The notes beneath the pieces were generated by a model. It was not told the origin of the DNA. It saw nothing but the letters and a program-made list of their open reading frames with translations, and made no database searches. DNA of 64,000 nucleotides from Rhodamnia argentea (taxonomy: Eukaryota > Streptophyta > Magnoliopsida > Myrtales > Myrtaceae). Of the stretch, positions 1 to 12,773 are shown one piece after another. The stretch's first letter is position 1. The number at the start of each line of letters is the position of its first letter. Where the stretch lies: NCBI RefSeq assembly GCF_020921035.1, contig NC_063153.1, positions 12,648,001 to 12,712,000 on the forward strand, written 5' to 3'. The translations under genes were made by a program, and so were the position numbers.

Positions 1-3000
1 TGGGACCTACACAAGCAATCTCGGAGGTGAACATTTTATAAGCTTGAGTCGTGGCCACTTTCTTATATTAATGTTCTTTCTTGTGAAATCTGATCTATTC
101 TAAAGTTGTTTTTCTTCTCCTGTTTCGTCACAGCAAAGCTACAAATGCACTGTTACTTTTGGGCAGAGTGGCCACTTATGCATTAACGTTAACAGGTTTC
201 TTCTATTGTCAAGTATCCCCAGCCTGGAGACCTGATGATTGTCTAAAACGGTCTTCTTTAGAGTAAGTGAAGGAACCGTCGAAGTTGCTTAAATATGTGA
301 ATGATATTACTGAAACCATCATGAAGACAGTCATACTGTGAAACTTTGGCATCAACTTTTTTTTTTTTTTAATGCCAAAGCTTTTACTTAGTAGTATTTT
401 TGTGAATTAGTGTTTCTCATCTAATACCTTATTATTTGAGATGCGATCTTCTATATTTCTGGCTCTCTTGGGAGATATATAGAGATGAAGGATGTTGCTT
501 TGCACTCCTTTTCTTTGCTTGGTTCTGGAACTTTTAACCTCTCACTAAAGACCTATTCCTTTGCCAAAACATAGACATGCCTTGCGGAGTTTTCTCATCA
601 TGTCATTTTATGATATCACAATGAATATGCAAGCATGATTTTTCTGTTTGGGTGTTCGTCACCTTATGTGCTAAATTTGTTAATTCCTCATTACTTATTC
701 CATGTAAATCTAATAATCCATGGATGGGTAAGATGCATCTTCAGTGTCATTCTCTGTTGTGTTTTTCCAGCAGTTCTGATTTCCTCTTGGCATGTAATTG
801 GTGCAAATATGATGCAGGAAAGTTAATAATGGCGGCTTGACTTCAAGGGATCTTGGTGAGAATGAAAATGACTTGGGAGATCTTTTAGAGAGAAAACCTA
901 GTGAAGGTGACAACTTAATAAATGGAGATCATTCTGGAAAGCCTCCTATGTTCCAAAGAGGGGTACTAAGAACCAATTGCATCGATTGTCTGGATCGAAC
1001 AAATGTTGCGCAATATGCATACGGATTGACTGCTCTAGGTCACCAACTTCATGCCCTTGGAGGTATAGACTGCCCCAAAATAGACCTTGGTGCTCCTTTA
1101 GCTGATGAATTGATGGGGTTCTACGAGAGCATGGGGGACACACTAGCTCATCAATATGGTGGCTCAGCGGCTCATAACAAGGTACAATAATCTAAAAGTT
1201 GCTTCCCTAGCATATGGTTCAAACCTTAATAAGGTGGTTCATCCGAGGATTTGTATGCATAATGTCTGCTTGACTGTATTCAGGCATTGCTGAGATTTTT
1301 AGAGGAATTTCCCTTTCAAATGCCCTTTATCATTCTTTTGATTCTGGAACTTAGTCCAATGCTGAGATGAACGAAACTAAGTTATATGCATTAGGCCATC
1401 GCTCACTTGTGTAAGGGAGGTGGAGAAATAACCCATGGACATCTTAAATTAACAATGAACTCAAGCAAATATGAATTGTCTTTGCCTTTTCTCCATCAGA
1501 ATCCTTTTTTGTTCCCTTTAAAATTGCTAACACTAAAGTTTAAACATTTTAAAACTTTTTAGATAGCCTTATCGTGAAATTCTTGAATTCAAGGGGAACA
1601 GAGACAACTGCCATTTTATGTATTGTGGTAATTCATGGTCGCTCAGGGTTTTCATTAAGTCATGTTTATGGTATTGAATGCTCTCTACTCGTTTTTCTTC
1701 AACTTTCATCCTAGTATTCTTTGGTTACAAATTATTCCAGAAATTTCAACTATTCAGAATGTTTTACTTAAAATTTGTGAAGGATTTAGCTTTTAGCACT
1801 GGGTAATTGCTGCTGCTTTCATCTGTGAAATGTTTGTGAAGTTTACTTGTCCAACTTTGGCTATGCAGATATTCTCTGAGAGACGGGGTCAGTGGAAAGC
1901 AGCCACTCAATCGCAAGAGTTCTTCAGAACTTTGCAACGATATTACAACAATGCTTACATGGATGCTATGAAACAGGATGCAATAGATGTGTAAGCTTCT
2001 TTTAACATGAGTATTTCGCTTTCTTTTTGCTCTATTAACAGCCTGGATGAGTTTGGTTAGACTTTTAATCTCTAATGCTACTGCATTACAAGGATGATCG
2101 TTTTTAGTATGGTATGCCAATTGAATTATGCTTTCCTTGTCAAAACCTGGATTCCTCATACCTCAAGCAGGGATGGAGCTAGAACGTTATGAAAATTGAT
2201 TTCACATTAATTAAGATTAATGTACTATATTTGTCTCTAGGAAATGCATCACACTTCAGAAATCCGCCTAAACTCTCAGAAAAATTCCAAATTCTAGACA
2301 CAAACTCGAAGCATGATATGAGTTTTTATGGGTCAATGTTACTGGGTTGAAATTTAGTGGGGCTAAACATAAACAACTCACAAAGACGTTCAATATTTGT
2401 CTGGAAGAACGTATCAGAACTATAAAAAATGTGAAAGTTAAGGTGTGGGGGCAGCTGCCCCTACTATTGATGCCTTGGCGCTGTTCCTGGGCTCAATGAT
2501 AATTTACTTTTAAGATTGTTCTCAATAGTAAGTTTGATATGTTGTGGGCTAGGAAGCACCGACACTCTTCGGAGGCCTTTGTGTCGTGTCCTACACTCTC
2601 AAACATTCCGCCGCTCTCTGACACTCTCCCGACACTCTCGGACATGCGATTGACATGTGGTCGGTGCTCCAAACATGCTAACAACACGGGAGTCCCAACA
2701 TCACGACAAGCCATTTCAATATGCACGGGATCAATTTTAAATATTTTCAATAAATTAGGGATAAAAAGTAAATTTATCAATAATATATATTTAAGTTATA
2801 TACTCAGCCACCCCATGATTAATATACCCAGCTAGAGAAAAAAAAAAATCTGATCATGAATCCCTAACTGAAGAAGAAGAAGAAGAAGAAAAAAAAAAAA
2901 AAACTCATCACTAATATTTATATATATGAGATAATTTATCATGCATACATAAAATTATGTATTTAATATGCAATGTGTCCCAACATATTGGAATTCTTTA

Positions 3001-6000
3001 TTTTTTGAGAAATGACGTGTCGGCAAGTTGTGTCGTGTGTCACGTGTCGTTGTCAGTTATACTTAGGTTGTGGGTGTACTTAATGTAGCTTCCTTTTTTA
3101 CCATTATTTATGCACATAAATGATTTTTTGGTCTTCCGGAAGAAATTCAATCGGTGGGATGTTTTGTCTTAAGTTTATATCTCAACAATTTTGCCAGATT
3201 TTTGGGGAATTTCCAGCCAGATATTGATAAGCCTGCAGTCTGGGAGCTGGATTCTGACCAGCCCTCTGGTTCTGGGAGGAATGGAGAGGCGGATGTCGAC
3301 AAAGATGAAAGGTACTTGTGTTTTGCTGGCCTAACACAACTGAGCTTATAGTTGGCAGCTTTAGTGCAATGTGTATTACTGGGATTTTGAATCTGTTTTT
3401 TTTTTTTTTGGGGTTCTTAAGCGTTGTAGATCAGATAGCTACATATCTTAAATTCATGAATCTATATTGCACTAGACATAGTGCTTTGGTAATGACTTAC
3501 TATTTTTCATCACGAGGAGAAATATCTAAAGTTACTAAAATGTAATGTTTTACAGCCATGTAGTTCACGCGTAGATAATACGAGTGGGGCATGTGTCTTG
3601 CTAACGGATTCCCTATTAGAAGTTAAAGAATCTTAGTTCCACAAAATTCCATGTTTGTGGCACCTTGGCATTTTATTGCGTTAGAACTATTAGACAAATA
3701 ATGTGGTGTTGCATCATGGCAGTTAAAGCATGGGATAAGATCATTTTGCTGTATAGTTGATCACATAGGATGTGGGTGATGCAATTAGTTGGTTTACTAT
3801 TTCGGATAATGGTATGATTGAAAGGCTTTTCTTCTGCTGTGGGTTAAGTTACATGTATTGTATTAACCCTTGTACAATTCTTAGAGCTTTATTTTCAACA
3901 ATTATTTAGAATTGAAATATCCGTTGTCTACATATTTTCTAGATTGTCCCATGCTATTATCAATTCAGTAATATCAAATTAACTGACTCTCTATAGCTGG
4001 AGTAGAGCGACCAGTGATACTTTTATAGTAACACTAGTAGCGACAGTGGCGGCAGTGGTGAAAATAATTACTACTTTTCTAGAATTTGCAACTTTAATCT
4101 GGGTAGGGGATTGTCTATATTATTCTAGTTTTATCTTCTGCTATATTATAGTTGTTAACTGGGTCGATTTGGTTGCATATTCTCTCTTTAGAATTGAACT
4201 GCCAAAATTTGGACCTTCTCTCCCTTTGCTTCTTGTTCTCTTTATGTATTATTATTATTATTATTATTATTTTTAGGGGGGGTTTGTTGGCGGCGGCAGC
4301 AGCGGGGGGTTTTGGGGGGGGGGATAGATCAAATAATGGGCTTAATTTCTATGCACCAGCTCTGGTTCTTGAGGAAAATAAATGCTTACTGGAATCTAAT
4401 TGTCATTGTGAGAGAATGGGTAAATAGAGGGGGTTGAGGAAGTCTGTGATGTATTTTCAGTTAAATTTGGTGGATAATTGTTCTCACAGTTCTGACTTTT
4501 GTTATCAGGTAATTTGATAACGATGATTATGAGTTTGATTTGATTGTTAAGGACTATAATGTTTCTAGGTCAATTTTCAAGAGATGCATGTCAGATGGAA
4601 ATATTCTTCGAGAAACAAGCCCGTTAATGTCAACTACGAAGATCGAGCCGGAAAAGATTTGTGGTTCAGTTTTACCTGATCGATCAGAGGAAGCTAGGAG
4701 AGCACTCAGCGAGTCGTCACCTGACATTTCAACCTCAGAGAGTGAAATAACTTTTACGAGGTTTGGCTATTTCATCTTTTCCTCGCACGTCTTACATTTC
4801 CATCTAAATTGTTCAGTTGCTTAGGATACGACTTATGCACAACAGCTAAGGAGAAGTCAATTTGAATTTGTATTCTGCTGGCTGTGGATGCTAGAATGAA
4901 TTCGTTTTGATTGACGGAGTTGTGTTGTGAAGTAAGGGGTGTTCTCTGGTGGATTATACAAAATCTATGGTACAACATAGTGCATTGCCATATGCCATCT
5001 GTTTGACTTCATCTATTGTGTCAAGTTAGGGCATCTGAAGATTGTTTCCATCTTTTTATCTGTGCCCTAGGGTAGTTCTTTGAGGATTTTTCACCTGGGC
5101 TTTTTCAAGAGCACTACATTTGTGACGTTTTATTTTGGGATTGATGCTGGGACATTAAAAATGATGAGGTGGGGAGCTGCTTTAGTGAATCTCTCTTGTC
5201 GAGGTTTTCATTTGGTTTCAGATACAAAATTAGAAAACTAACAAAGAAGGCCCTTTCTTAGGTCTTATGCTTTAGACTTCGTTTGTTTATTTGGGAACGA
5301 ATGATTTGGAAAATATTTTCCTAAAAATGATTTTGTAATTGATCAAATGGAAAATATTTTTCATTTTACAATAATTTATATCTAAATCGCCGACCCCAAC
5401 TAGTTTGGGATAAAGGTGATGTTGATGTTGAATAATTTGTATCTAAATATTTTCATGGACAATAAAAATATATTTAGTTAATTCATTTTTGTAAGCAATA
5501 CGAGCGATCATTTGTAGAAAAATATTTTCCAAGTTATTCATTTTCTGTTAAACAAATGAGCCTTAGTTAACTTTTTTTTTTTAAATAGATAAAATGAAAT
5601 TCTTTTACTGGGACTCAAACCTGGGTCTCGGTTGAGAGCTGAGTATTCCAACCAAATAGACTACTATGGCACATTCTCGTTGTACTTAACATTGGACATA
5701 ATGGATTTTAGAAAAGATAGTTTATGCAAGTAGTCCCTTGTATTGCTATATAGATGCGTGTCTACATGATCTAAATGGAATTAGAAGCTTTATGTGTCAT
5801 AATGATCCTCCCTACTATCTTGATGTGTTCACACATTAACTGTCCCACTTCCACATGGCTATTGTGGCTTGCACTTCATGTGTGATTCTGTGCTAGTTGC
5901 CAAATGACAAGTGGCAGAACCTTTATCCATACTTAAATGCATCTTTGTTTAGGTACACTCCTTCAATGCCTCGGACACAGCTATTTGGAGATGTACAGCG

Positions 6001-8164
6001 AGAAAACAATCATATCTACTACTCTGAGTATGGAGATGCAACGAATTTCTCCAACTTCCTTGATCTAGATTGGCTCTCATCATCAGGAAACTCATGTGAG
6101 GAGGAGCCTTACGAAAGGTAATTTCATGTTCTTGGAGATTCAAGGTTGAAATGTTAGGACACTAACTTGTAAGTGTGAAAAAGATTAATTGATCAGTGGA
6201 TTCTTGACAAGTTCCTCACCTAAGAAAGGGTTATTTTGGATGATATTAGCCACATGATATTAGCGACAGCAGCCTATGTGCTTGTGCCAAAGTAGTGTCA
6301 CAAATTGTCAATATGTTAAAATTTCACAGCAAGGACTTCTTACACATCTCTCTTTCGCTAACTTCTGTTGTCTTTTGAAGAGTTATTTCTATTTCGTTGT
6401 TCTTGGCATCAGACAGTGTAGCTACATAAATATTTACTCCTACACGCCGAATGTAAGGATGTATATGCACTCTTGTTATTACAGATGACCATCTACGACT
6501 CTTGGTCAGTTTACTTTTTAAGTTGGATGTGATCTGAGTATATAGATCCAGTATGGAAGAACTGTTTGTTAACAAAGTTATCTATATAGGTCATCAATTC
6601 TCACAAGCTCTCCTGTTGCCGGATTGTCATCTGAGAATGTCATGTATGGAATTGGGGCGACCCCATCTACAAGTGATTCCAGCATGAAGGTCAGTGCCCT
6701 TCCTCAAGATTCTAGCAACAACTTTACAGAAATCAACTCGTGTTGACTCGTACCGGTGAGACACCATTTAAATGCGAATTTCAATTCTGAAGCATTCCAG
6801 TAGTAGGGCACAAATGACTTCTGCTTGCAGGACTCAACCTGCTTTATGTACCTTAGCTTAGAATAATGGGCATATGTTTAGCTAATCTTTTGTCCAGATA
6901 TGGTCTTTACTACAATGTAGAGTTGATAGATGTGCTCAGGGATGTGATCTTCATCTGAAATGGAAAATTTCCTCAGCCCTCCAATGAGTGGCTCTTGTTA
7001 CACTGTGCCCGTCCAATCGTTGAAAGTCTACTGAGATTACAATGATCCTTATATTTTTTATATATCGGCCTCTTTTGCCTCATTTATTATGCCTTGAAGA
7101 CAGATGAGAATGGTTTGTTCTTACAAAAATTGGGGGTCGAATTGTGAGTTTTCAAATTAAAGCTCACAACTTCAATGTAAAATAGTTTACTGGCACTTTG
7201 TAATAGTTGTGAACCTTCTGGAACAAGAAAATATCATTTTAGATAACTTTATGGGGTTCAGTTCATTCTTTTTTATTGTATAGATTGTGTTGAATTATCC
7301 ATACGATAAAATTGGTATGTTCTTGTCTAGTGTAATGGCTCAATTAATGGCTCGTAGTATGCTCCGGTTGACCTAATTATTTCAATTCCCCTGAGAGTTG
7401 AAACTACCAGCATGGTAGCACCAAGAGCCATCTAGAGTTAATTGTGATGTTTTTATTTGGAGCAACCCCAATCATGTCAATGGAGCTTGACAGTAAATCT
7501 AATAATTGAAATGTTGCGAAATGGTCTGATCAACGGACAGCATGTAGGGGCATGGATGCGCTTGGAGCATATGCTGTACCTGTTAAAGATATGATCATTT
7601 GGTAAACAGAAGTTCTATATTCTTTGGAAATGCTAGTGTTTGGTTGGACTCTTTTCACCTTAAAATTGTTCCAATGCTGATTCTATCGAACCAATCCAAA
7701 CAGTAGGTGATATTGTTTGGTCGGTGTCTTGTCAAGTACTTATTCTTGCCAATCAACTGTGATGGTCCTTGGAACCTCTTTAGCATGCAATATGTGTGAC
7801 CAGGAGTTATCAGTAATGTCTGGTTGAAAAGGGTAAGGGAGGATTTGCTTTTCTCTTAAAATCTGCTTGTCCTTTCAGACAAGGGATGTTTTTTGTTTTA
7901 TTTCATTCTAATCCTATTGTCTGGGAAGAGAACCCTTTTTGAGCCAGTGACCATTGCTTTTAAAAATTCATCGTGCCATTCCATAACGAGAAACTATTCG
8001 ACTTTGTTCTGAGTAAGCATAGGTATTACTTCTCTCTCCAGGGAAGGGAGCATGCTGCAACTGAGCTATCGTATCGTAACTCCTCCCATACTTCTGATGT
8101 GTTGGAGGAATTTCCAGATGGCTTTGTACAATGGGTAACCAACGGGGAGGCACTCTGCCACTGA
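1..8164 (+). CDS. SAC-domain phosphoinositide phosphatase, 3' part (5' end outside window)
   Basis: Coding exons read as 1-26, 134-262, 818-1181, 1869-1990, 3198-3311, 4569-4760, 5953-6117, 6590-6689 and 8042-8164 (TGA at 8162). All splice phases agree and give 444 residues. The first exons encode WDLHKQSRSKATNALLLLG, the region before the catalytic site in plant SAC proteins. Exon 818-1181 carries the catalytic motif RTNCIDCLDRTN (Cys codon 978, Arg codon 996), the CX5R(T/S) signature of Sac phosphatases, which remove phosphates from phosphoinositides on endomembranes or vacuole. The downstream exons (FLGNFQPDIDKPAVWELDSD, then SDGNIL, then a tail ending GEALCH) match the C-terminal extension of the plant SAC1-5 group (FIG4-like, PI(3,5)P2-directed in Arabidopsis). 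I cannot say which member. The N-terminal half of the Sac domain and the promoter lie upstream of the window. The exon at 4569 depends on the acceptor at 4567-4568; the AG at 4507 would bring in an immediate stop. Confidence 0.93.
2549..3066. mobile_element. hAT-type MITE in SAC intron
   Basis: Intronic insertion of 518 bp flanked by a perfect 8-bp direct repeat GTTGTGGG (2541-2548 and 3067-3074), the target-site duplication length of hAT elements. The left end CTAGGAAGCACCGACAC and the right end (reverse complement begins CTAAGTATAACTGACAACG) are imperfect inverted repeats. There is no coding capacity. A GAA microsatellite and poly(A) runs lie inside (2866-2902). A related right half recurs at about 61665-61825. 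Confidence 0.75.
4247..4323. repeat. ATT microsatellite followed by G-runs in intron
   Basis: About 26 bp of ATT repeats (4247-4272) are followed by three long guanine runs on the + strand (4276-4282, 4304-4309, 4314-4323) with a GGCGGC spacer. It lies within the SAC intron 3312-4568. Confidence 0.8.
5275..5562. mobile_element. Tourist/Harbinger-like MITE in SAC intron
   Basis: A 288-bp element flanked by TTA (5272-5274 and 5563-5565), the usual PIF/Harbinger target duplication. The ends are inverted: GACTTCGTTTGTTT on the left and, read in reverse complement, GGCTCATTTGTTT on the right. It is rich in the GGAAAATATTTTCC-type motif shared with the elements at 23.5 and 33.65 kb. It is interrupted by a 43-bp SINE-like insert (5388-5430). 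Confidence 0.65.
5388..5430 (+). mobile_element. 5'-truncated SINE tail nested in the MITE
   Basis: A 43-bp insert beginning CGCCGACCCCAACTAGTTTG and ending GTTGATGTTG. It resembles, from memory, the widely dispersed 3' end of angiosperm Au-type SINEs. It is bracketed by an 18-bp direct repeat with one mismatch (AATAATTTATATCTAAAT at 5370-5387; same with G at 5431-5448), as expected for a LINE-machinery target-site duplication. Confidence 0.65.
5600..5670 (-). pseudogene. tRNA-Glu(CUC)-like pseudogene with A-tail
   Basis: The minus strand reads as a degenerate tRNA-Glu. The A-box region is TAGTCTATTTGGTTGGAATA, the anticodon arm contains GCTCTCAAC, the B-box is GGTTTGAGTCC, and the acceptor ends no longer pair. 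It is followed 3' (lower coordinates) by about 20 nt and a run of 12 A, suggesting retroposition. It lies in the SAC intron 4761-5952. It could be the head of a small tRNA-derived SINE. Confidence 0.6.
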
Positions 8165-10239
8165 AGCCCAGCCGATTCCCTCAAGGTTCTTCTCGTGTTC
8201 CCGTTTTTTGAACTTGTTCCGATCTATTACAGAGGTAATGCATCAAATGGATGATATAGGACTGTATACCTAACACGAGGACTTGGAGGGAGAAAAAAAC
8301 GGATCGGCTTCAGTATTTTCGTTAGTCCTGGTTGAGTGACCTGATTGATTAGTACAAAAGAGTAAATAGCAACGGTTAGAATTCTTTCTGGAGCTCTTCA
8401 TTTTCGTCTACTTAACAATTTCATCCAGGGACTCAGTAGGTCGAGCTTGTAAATATCTATCTGCTTTCACTCTGTGAGCTCGGCTTCTTTTAAGCCGCAG
8501 ATAATTGATTCTTTATTCCTTGATGAGCCTACTTGCAGCTACGCGTGCCTTGCTTTGCAAAATTATATCCGTCAAGAGGTACTAGAAAGCCTTGACGGTT
8601 GTAAATACTCCTCTGGTTTGAGGTATATGCATGTCAATAGCAGTCCCTCTTCATTAACATGTCCGATTATTATAGCCACCATCGGGATCGATCATGCAAT
8701 CGCTGAGAAACTCCAGTTGCGTTTTTACCAGTTGACTAGTCAATCCCTGGATGTGTCTCAAGTCTGATGCAAAGATATAGGGTTGAAGGAAAAAAAATTA
8801 GCTGAGCTAATCTTACTATTTGGTCTACCGTGAAGTTGGCCAAAACTATTACGAGCCATAATGTCTCGATCTAGAGTACTGATGGTCATCTGCATTAGCG
8901 AATCGCCGCTCTTACACTGTAAGCTAACTATTGAGGTCAACACTCATGCGTCTACCTGACGAATGGCACTGAGTTATGGATACCTAAAGCTGATGCTTTT
9001 GTTCGTACTGAGGGTATAAGAAGGCGTTACCTTTGTTACATTACTCAGTTCTCGTCGCCGATGGCAGATGAACCTGTTGGAATCAGACCGTAGAAAGCCT
9101 TGTTTCTTCAATCACCACAACAAAGTGGGAATGAGGGGCGACAGTTTAAACGGATTCAAAATAAACCCAAGGCCACTAAAGGGAGGGCAATCGTGGACCT
9201 TGCAGAGAACGTCATTTAGACGAGTCTCACGGGTATCCTGCAATCCTCCGACTAAATCCATTTTAACAGCTCACCCCGTGATAGCAGGGCTGCTTTTGAT
9301 GTTCCATTTTCTAGATAAGTGAGAACCCGTGACACTCCCACAACGGCTTTGAGGATCCAGAATAGAGGTCGCAAATTTAGTAGTTTCAGAACAAAGGCAA
9401 ACCATCGGCCGAGCACGCTAGGATAGACCGTAGACGGCTGGCACCTTGACTGGTATCCTCCGTCCATCCACAAAAGAATTGCTGCTTTTTACCGGTTAAT
9501 TCGGACTAGTGAAGCTAATTATCAGTCCCGGGCCAAGTTTGGGCCCGGCTTTGACAAGCAAGTCTTGCGTGTACCCAGGCCATTTTGAGCCTCTCCCAAA
9601 TCAGCACACACTAAACTGCGTCGGATTTCTCATGGGGTTCATATGATCTAATGGTTGGAACTTCGTCATAGAGCCATGATCAGGTATGCTGACGACTAGC
9701 TAAAGCGGGCTCGTAGGACTCATGGAAAACCCGACGTCCAAAATACTTGGATCAAGCTGGGATTCAAGGCACCGAGCTCAAGGGCGTCCAGCTAAAGAGA
9801 GAAACTATCATTCAACACATGAAGAACATTGGCCCTTTCCTGAATATGCTTTGGGCAAACTAAGTCAGATTGGGTCAGACGACAGATCTTTATGAGGCCC
9901 ATTTTCCCAGCCCGCCCAACTAAATCCATTTCCGTAGAAGCAGGGCCCGGCCTCGGCGGGCCCAATGGGTTAACCCGCCGATATACGGACAGGCTTTCTC
10001 GTCTTAGAGATTAGGGCACAAACTTCGTACTCACAAAGCACAAGAAAGTATCTTGCCTGTCACTTCTCTGAAAAAGTCATCCAAAAAAAAATACACCGTA
10101 AGCATAGCCAGGGAAAAAAAAAAGTTGCACATCTCCAAAATTTAATATTTCAGGGCAGAAATGAGTACGTGAAGCCTGGGCACAGATTCACGTCAAACCT
10201 TCTGCAAGCACAAAAAATTCCAGCTTTCAATCGGATGAA
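8165..10239. other. Intergenic: convergent 3' UTRs, no further gene seen
   Basis: Space between the SAC stop codon and the eIF3k stop codon, two convergent genes. It should contain both 3' UTRs. The ORFs here are short, unsupported and resemble no family I know. GC-rich stretches at about 9520-9560 and 9940-9990 have local GGGCCC symmetry but no recognisable element boundary. Confidence 0.7.
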
Positions 10240-12773
10240 TCAACTGAGGATGGGGAAGATGCGGGTGATGTGCTCTAATGGAATGCTCTCTGCGGCATTT
10301 TTCTTCAGTTCAGGGTGATTGAACTCGTTCTGGGGTATGAGGATCAGTTGACCTTTGCCCTGTCCCTTCTCCAAGGCCCAGCCAGAGTTGGCAACATGGT
10401 GCTCGAGGAACTTGTCTAGCGATAGACCTTCTATGTTGATAGCCTGCAATGTAATGCACCAAATCATGAGCTTCGCTAAATGTATGCTGCTATTAAGTGG
10501 CTCGACCTACTTCCCACGACTTAATAATTTAGAGGGGTAGTAAAGCTACACAGCAGACAAGTACCTCTGCGAGCACTGTTCTGGGAACCTTTTGGTAAGT
10601 CAATGACAATACATGAACAGCATAGGCTTGGATTGCTTGTTCAAAACCTGCATTAAAGATTTGTAATCTATTTGTGCATTGTGAAATTGATAGGAAATGA
10701 AGAAAGTAATTGATCAAACCAGCAAACAAAATACAAGTTCTCCCGGCATGGTAGAGCAGAAAGTCCACTGGCAACAAAGCCCACAGAAGCAAAAACTAAG
10801 GAGCTTCTAATAGCCAAGAATCAATATGAAAGCTAGAAGAAAAGAAAAATGCAAAAGGAAAAAAGCAATGTCTTCTAACCAAGAAAAGATCCAAATCTGC
10901 CATCACTTTAGTTTCTGACTGCAGATGTGGTCTGAATTTCTACACAGAAATATATGAAAAGCTCAATTACATAATTAAATTCTAGACAAGAGATACTCTC
11001 AGATCACTAGGAGTATTGGCCACATGAAATAGTTCCGAGCATGAACAAACCTTCGCATAAAGCCAATACCAAAGTTATGGACAGTCATACCAGAGACAGA
11101 TGCCTAAACCAACCGTAAAAGAAAATTGTGATAACTTGTCTAGGCTATGAATTAGATGTATTTCTTCTATTAATATATAAGTCATCTCTTTGCAAATACT
11201 ATTCCTGCTTCTTAACGGAGAGCTGAGACTTTTACCCAAGACAGTGCTAGTATCCTCAGCCAAATTGCAGCAGACGAATGCCATAGATGGTATAATTCAT
11301 TTCTGTTCCATGATTTCAGCATGCATAGTGAAATCATCAAATATGCACTATGTATGACTCTTGCCCATTTAGGTTCTCTAATTCTATCAATAATCAATTA
11401 CAATGCCTGAACAAGAACATAGACAAAGACAGTAATAGTAACAGTCATAAACAAAGGAAGTTGACCGCTATATAGAGAACACAACACTCGAATGCGGCAC
11501 CTCAAGTCAATTACCTGGCACAACTTCCACTAGATGACGACTCTTAGCTGCCTCCTCCCAGAACTGACGGAATCTTCCTGTCTGTGAATAAGGAGATAAG
11601 CATTGAGTAAAAGTCGACCTCTCATGGAATTCATGAGAAAACAAACTAATTATAGACGTACCTCCAAATAATGTGAGAGGACAATCAAAGTCTTGAATGG
11701 TTCTTCCATTTGCTGATAAATCAACAAGACATAAAAAGAGGAATGATTCACTATACCGCCCTAGGATACAGTAGGGTAATCCAGACTAAGAACAGAATAA
11801 AACTTTGCCAAGGGAAGATTCAGGAAAAGTGAAACCCTTCCAACATAAAGAGAAACGAGCTTTTAAGATAAATTTATCACTGCAAACCATCTGACCCTAC
11901 AATCAATTGACATAGTCCCAAAGATCAATTACACCATGAGGAAAAGGAAAAGAAAATCAATACCACTCGCTCTGGAATCAAAAAGAGACAAAGGCTGAAA
12001 TCTGGAGCTGGCATTGCCATGAGCGCCTGATTCATATATGCAAACAAACAGAGAGATCATTGGACATGAATGGCATTGCAAAGCATAATACAAGAATGTA
12101 TCAATGTCTTAGCAAGTTGAACCTTCAATAAGATGCGAGCAACGATTTGGGAGCTCATCTTCTCAGGTTCAAACTGCAAAGATAGGCCAACATCAGATGT
12201 CCAATAACGATATAAAACTACAAGAAGCAAATCAGGACAAGATAGCTAATCAAATCATTGGCCTAAAAGTTCAAAGCTAAAATCACAGCACCATGAGCAT
12301 GAATTCTCCCTGGAAAAAAGAATCAGCACTTATCATGGTAGTAACCTTGGCATTACCTGATAAAGGCGAAGGAGGCAGAGATTTGCATCCAAGCTGTAGG
12401 TTTGCGAAGAAACCTGCCAAATGCAACACCAATCAGCATTCACTAGTGTTCTCTGCAACTCAAAACAACAGCTTCCCGCGGCGCAATTTCCAACACTACG
12501 TAGAATCCAATGGATTTTCCTAACACCGTCGTTCCAATTCCATCTAACCTCCACAAAGCCCAAGCCTTTACCAACTCTCACGCCTTTTATTTCACAAAGA
12601 AGTTCAACCCAATCGACCACCGCCACACAAAACACACCAGCAAAATCGCAAGACGATCATCGACGGCATACCTGCTCGTTGATGTGATTCTCGAGATCCG
12701 GAAGGATGTCCGGGTTGTAGGGATTGAGAGCGACGAGCTGCTCCACCGTGTACGAGACCTGTTCCTTCCCCAT
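10240..12773 (-). CDS. TIF3K1: Eukaryotic translation initiation factor 3 subunit K
   Basis: Eight minus-strand exons: 12672-12773, 12357-12413, 12123-12173, 11964-12026, 11662-11712, 11515-11581, 10565-10647 and 10240-10443 (TGA at the end). The product is 225 aa, the usual eIF3k length. It starts MGKEQVSYTVEQLVALNPYN, continues VSSQTYSLDANLCLLRLYQ, FEPEKMSSQIVARILLK and GFEQAIQAYAVHVLSLTYQK, and ends LEHITRIFPILS, matching plant eIF3k essentially throughout. eIF3k is a small PCI/winged-helix subunit of the cytosolic eIF3 complex, which organises 43S pre-initiation complexes on the 40S ribosome; it pairs with eIF3l and is non-core. The gene is convergent with SAC and tandem with the kinesin. 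The first ATG was chosen because it gives the family-like N-terminus and an in-phase first exon. No defects seen. Confidence 0.97.

Noticed and set aside
2167..2492. Possible second MITE (starts CAGGGATGGAGCTAG, contains GGGGGCAGCTGCCCC)
   Set aside because: The left end looks like a common plant TIR, but no matching right end or target duplication could be found.
4509..4568. Alternative 5' extension of the SAC exon at 4569
   Set aside because: Using the AG at 4507-4508 places TAA in frame at 4510-4512; the acceptor at 4567-4568 restores the family sequence.
8474..8767. 97-codon + frame after the SAC gene
   Set aside because: In the SAC 3' UTR/intergenic region, non-ATG start, no domain and no codon bias.
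9490..10020. GC-rich palindromic stretches (GGGCCC words)
   Set aside because: No paired termini, no coding sequence and no RNA fold that could be argued by eye.
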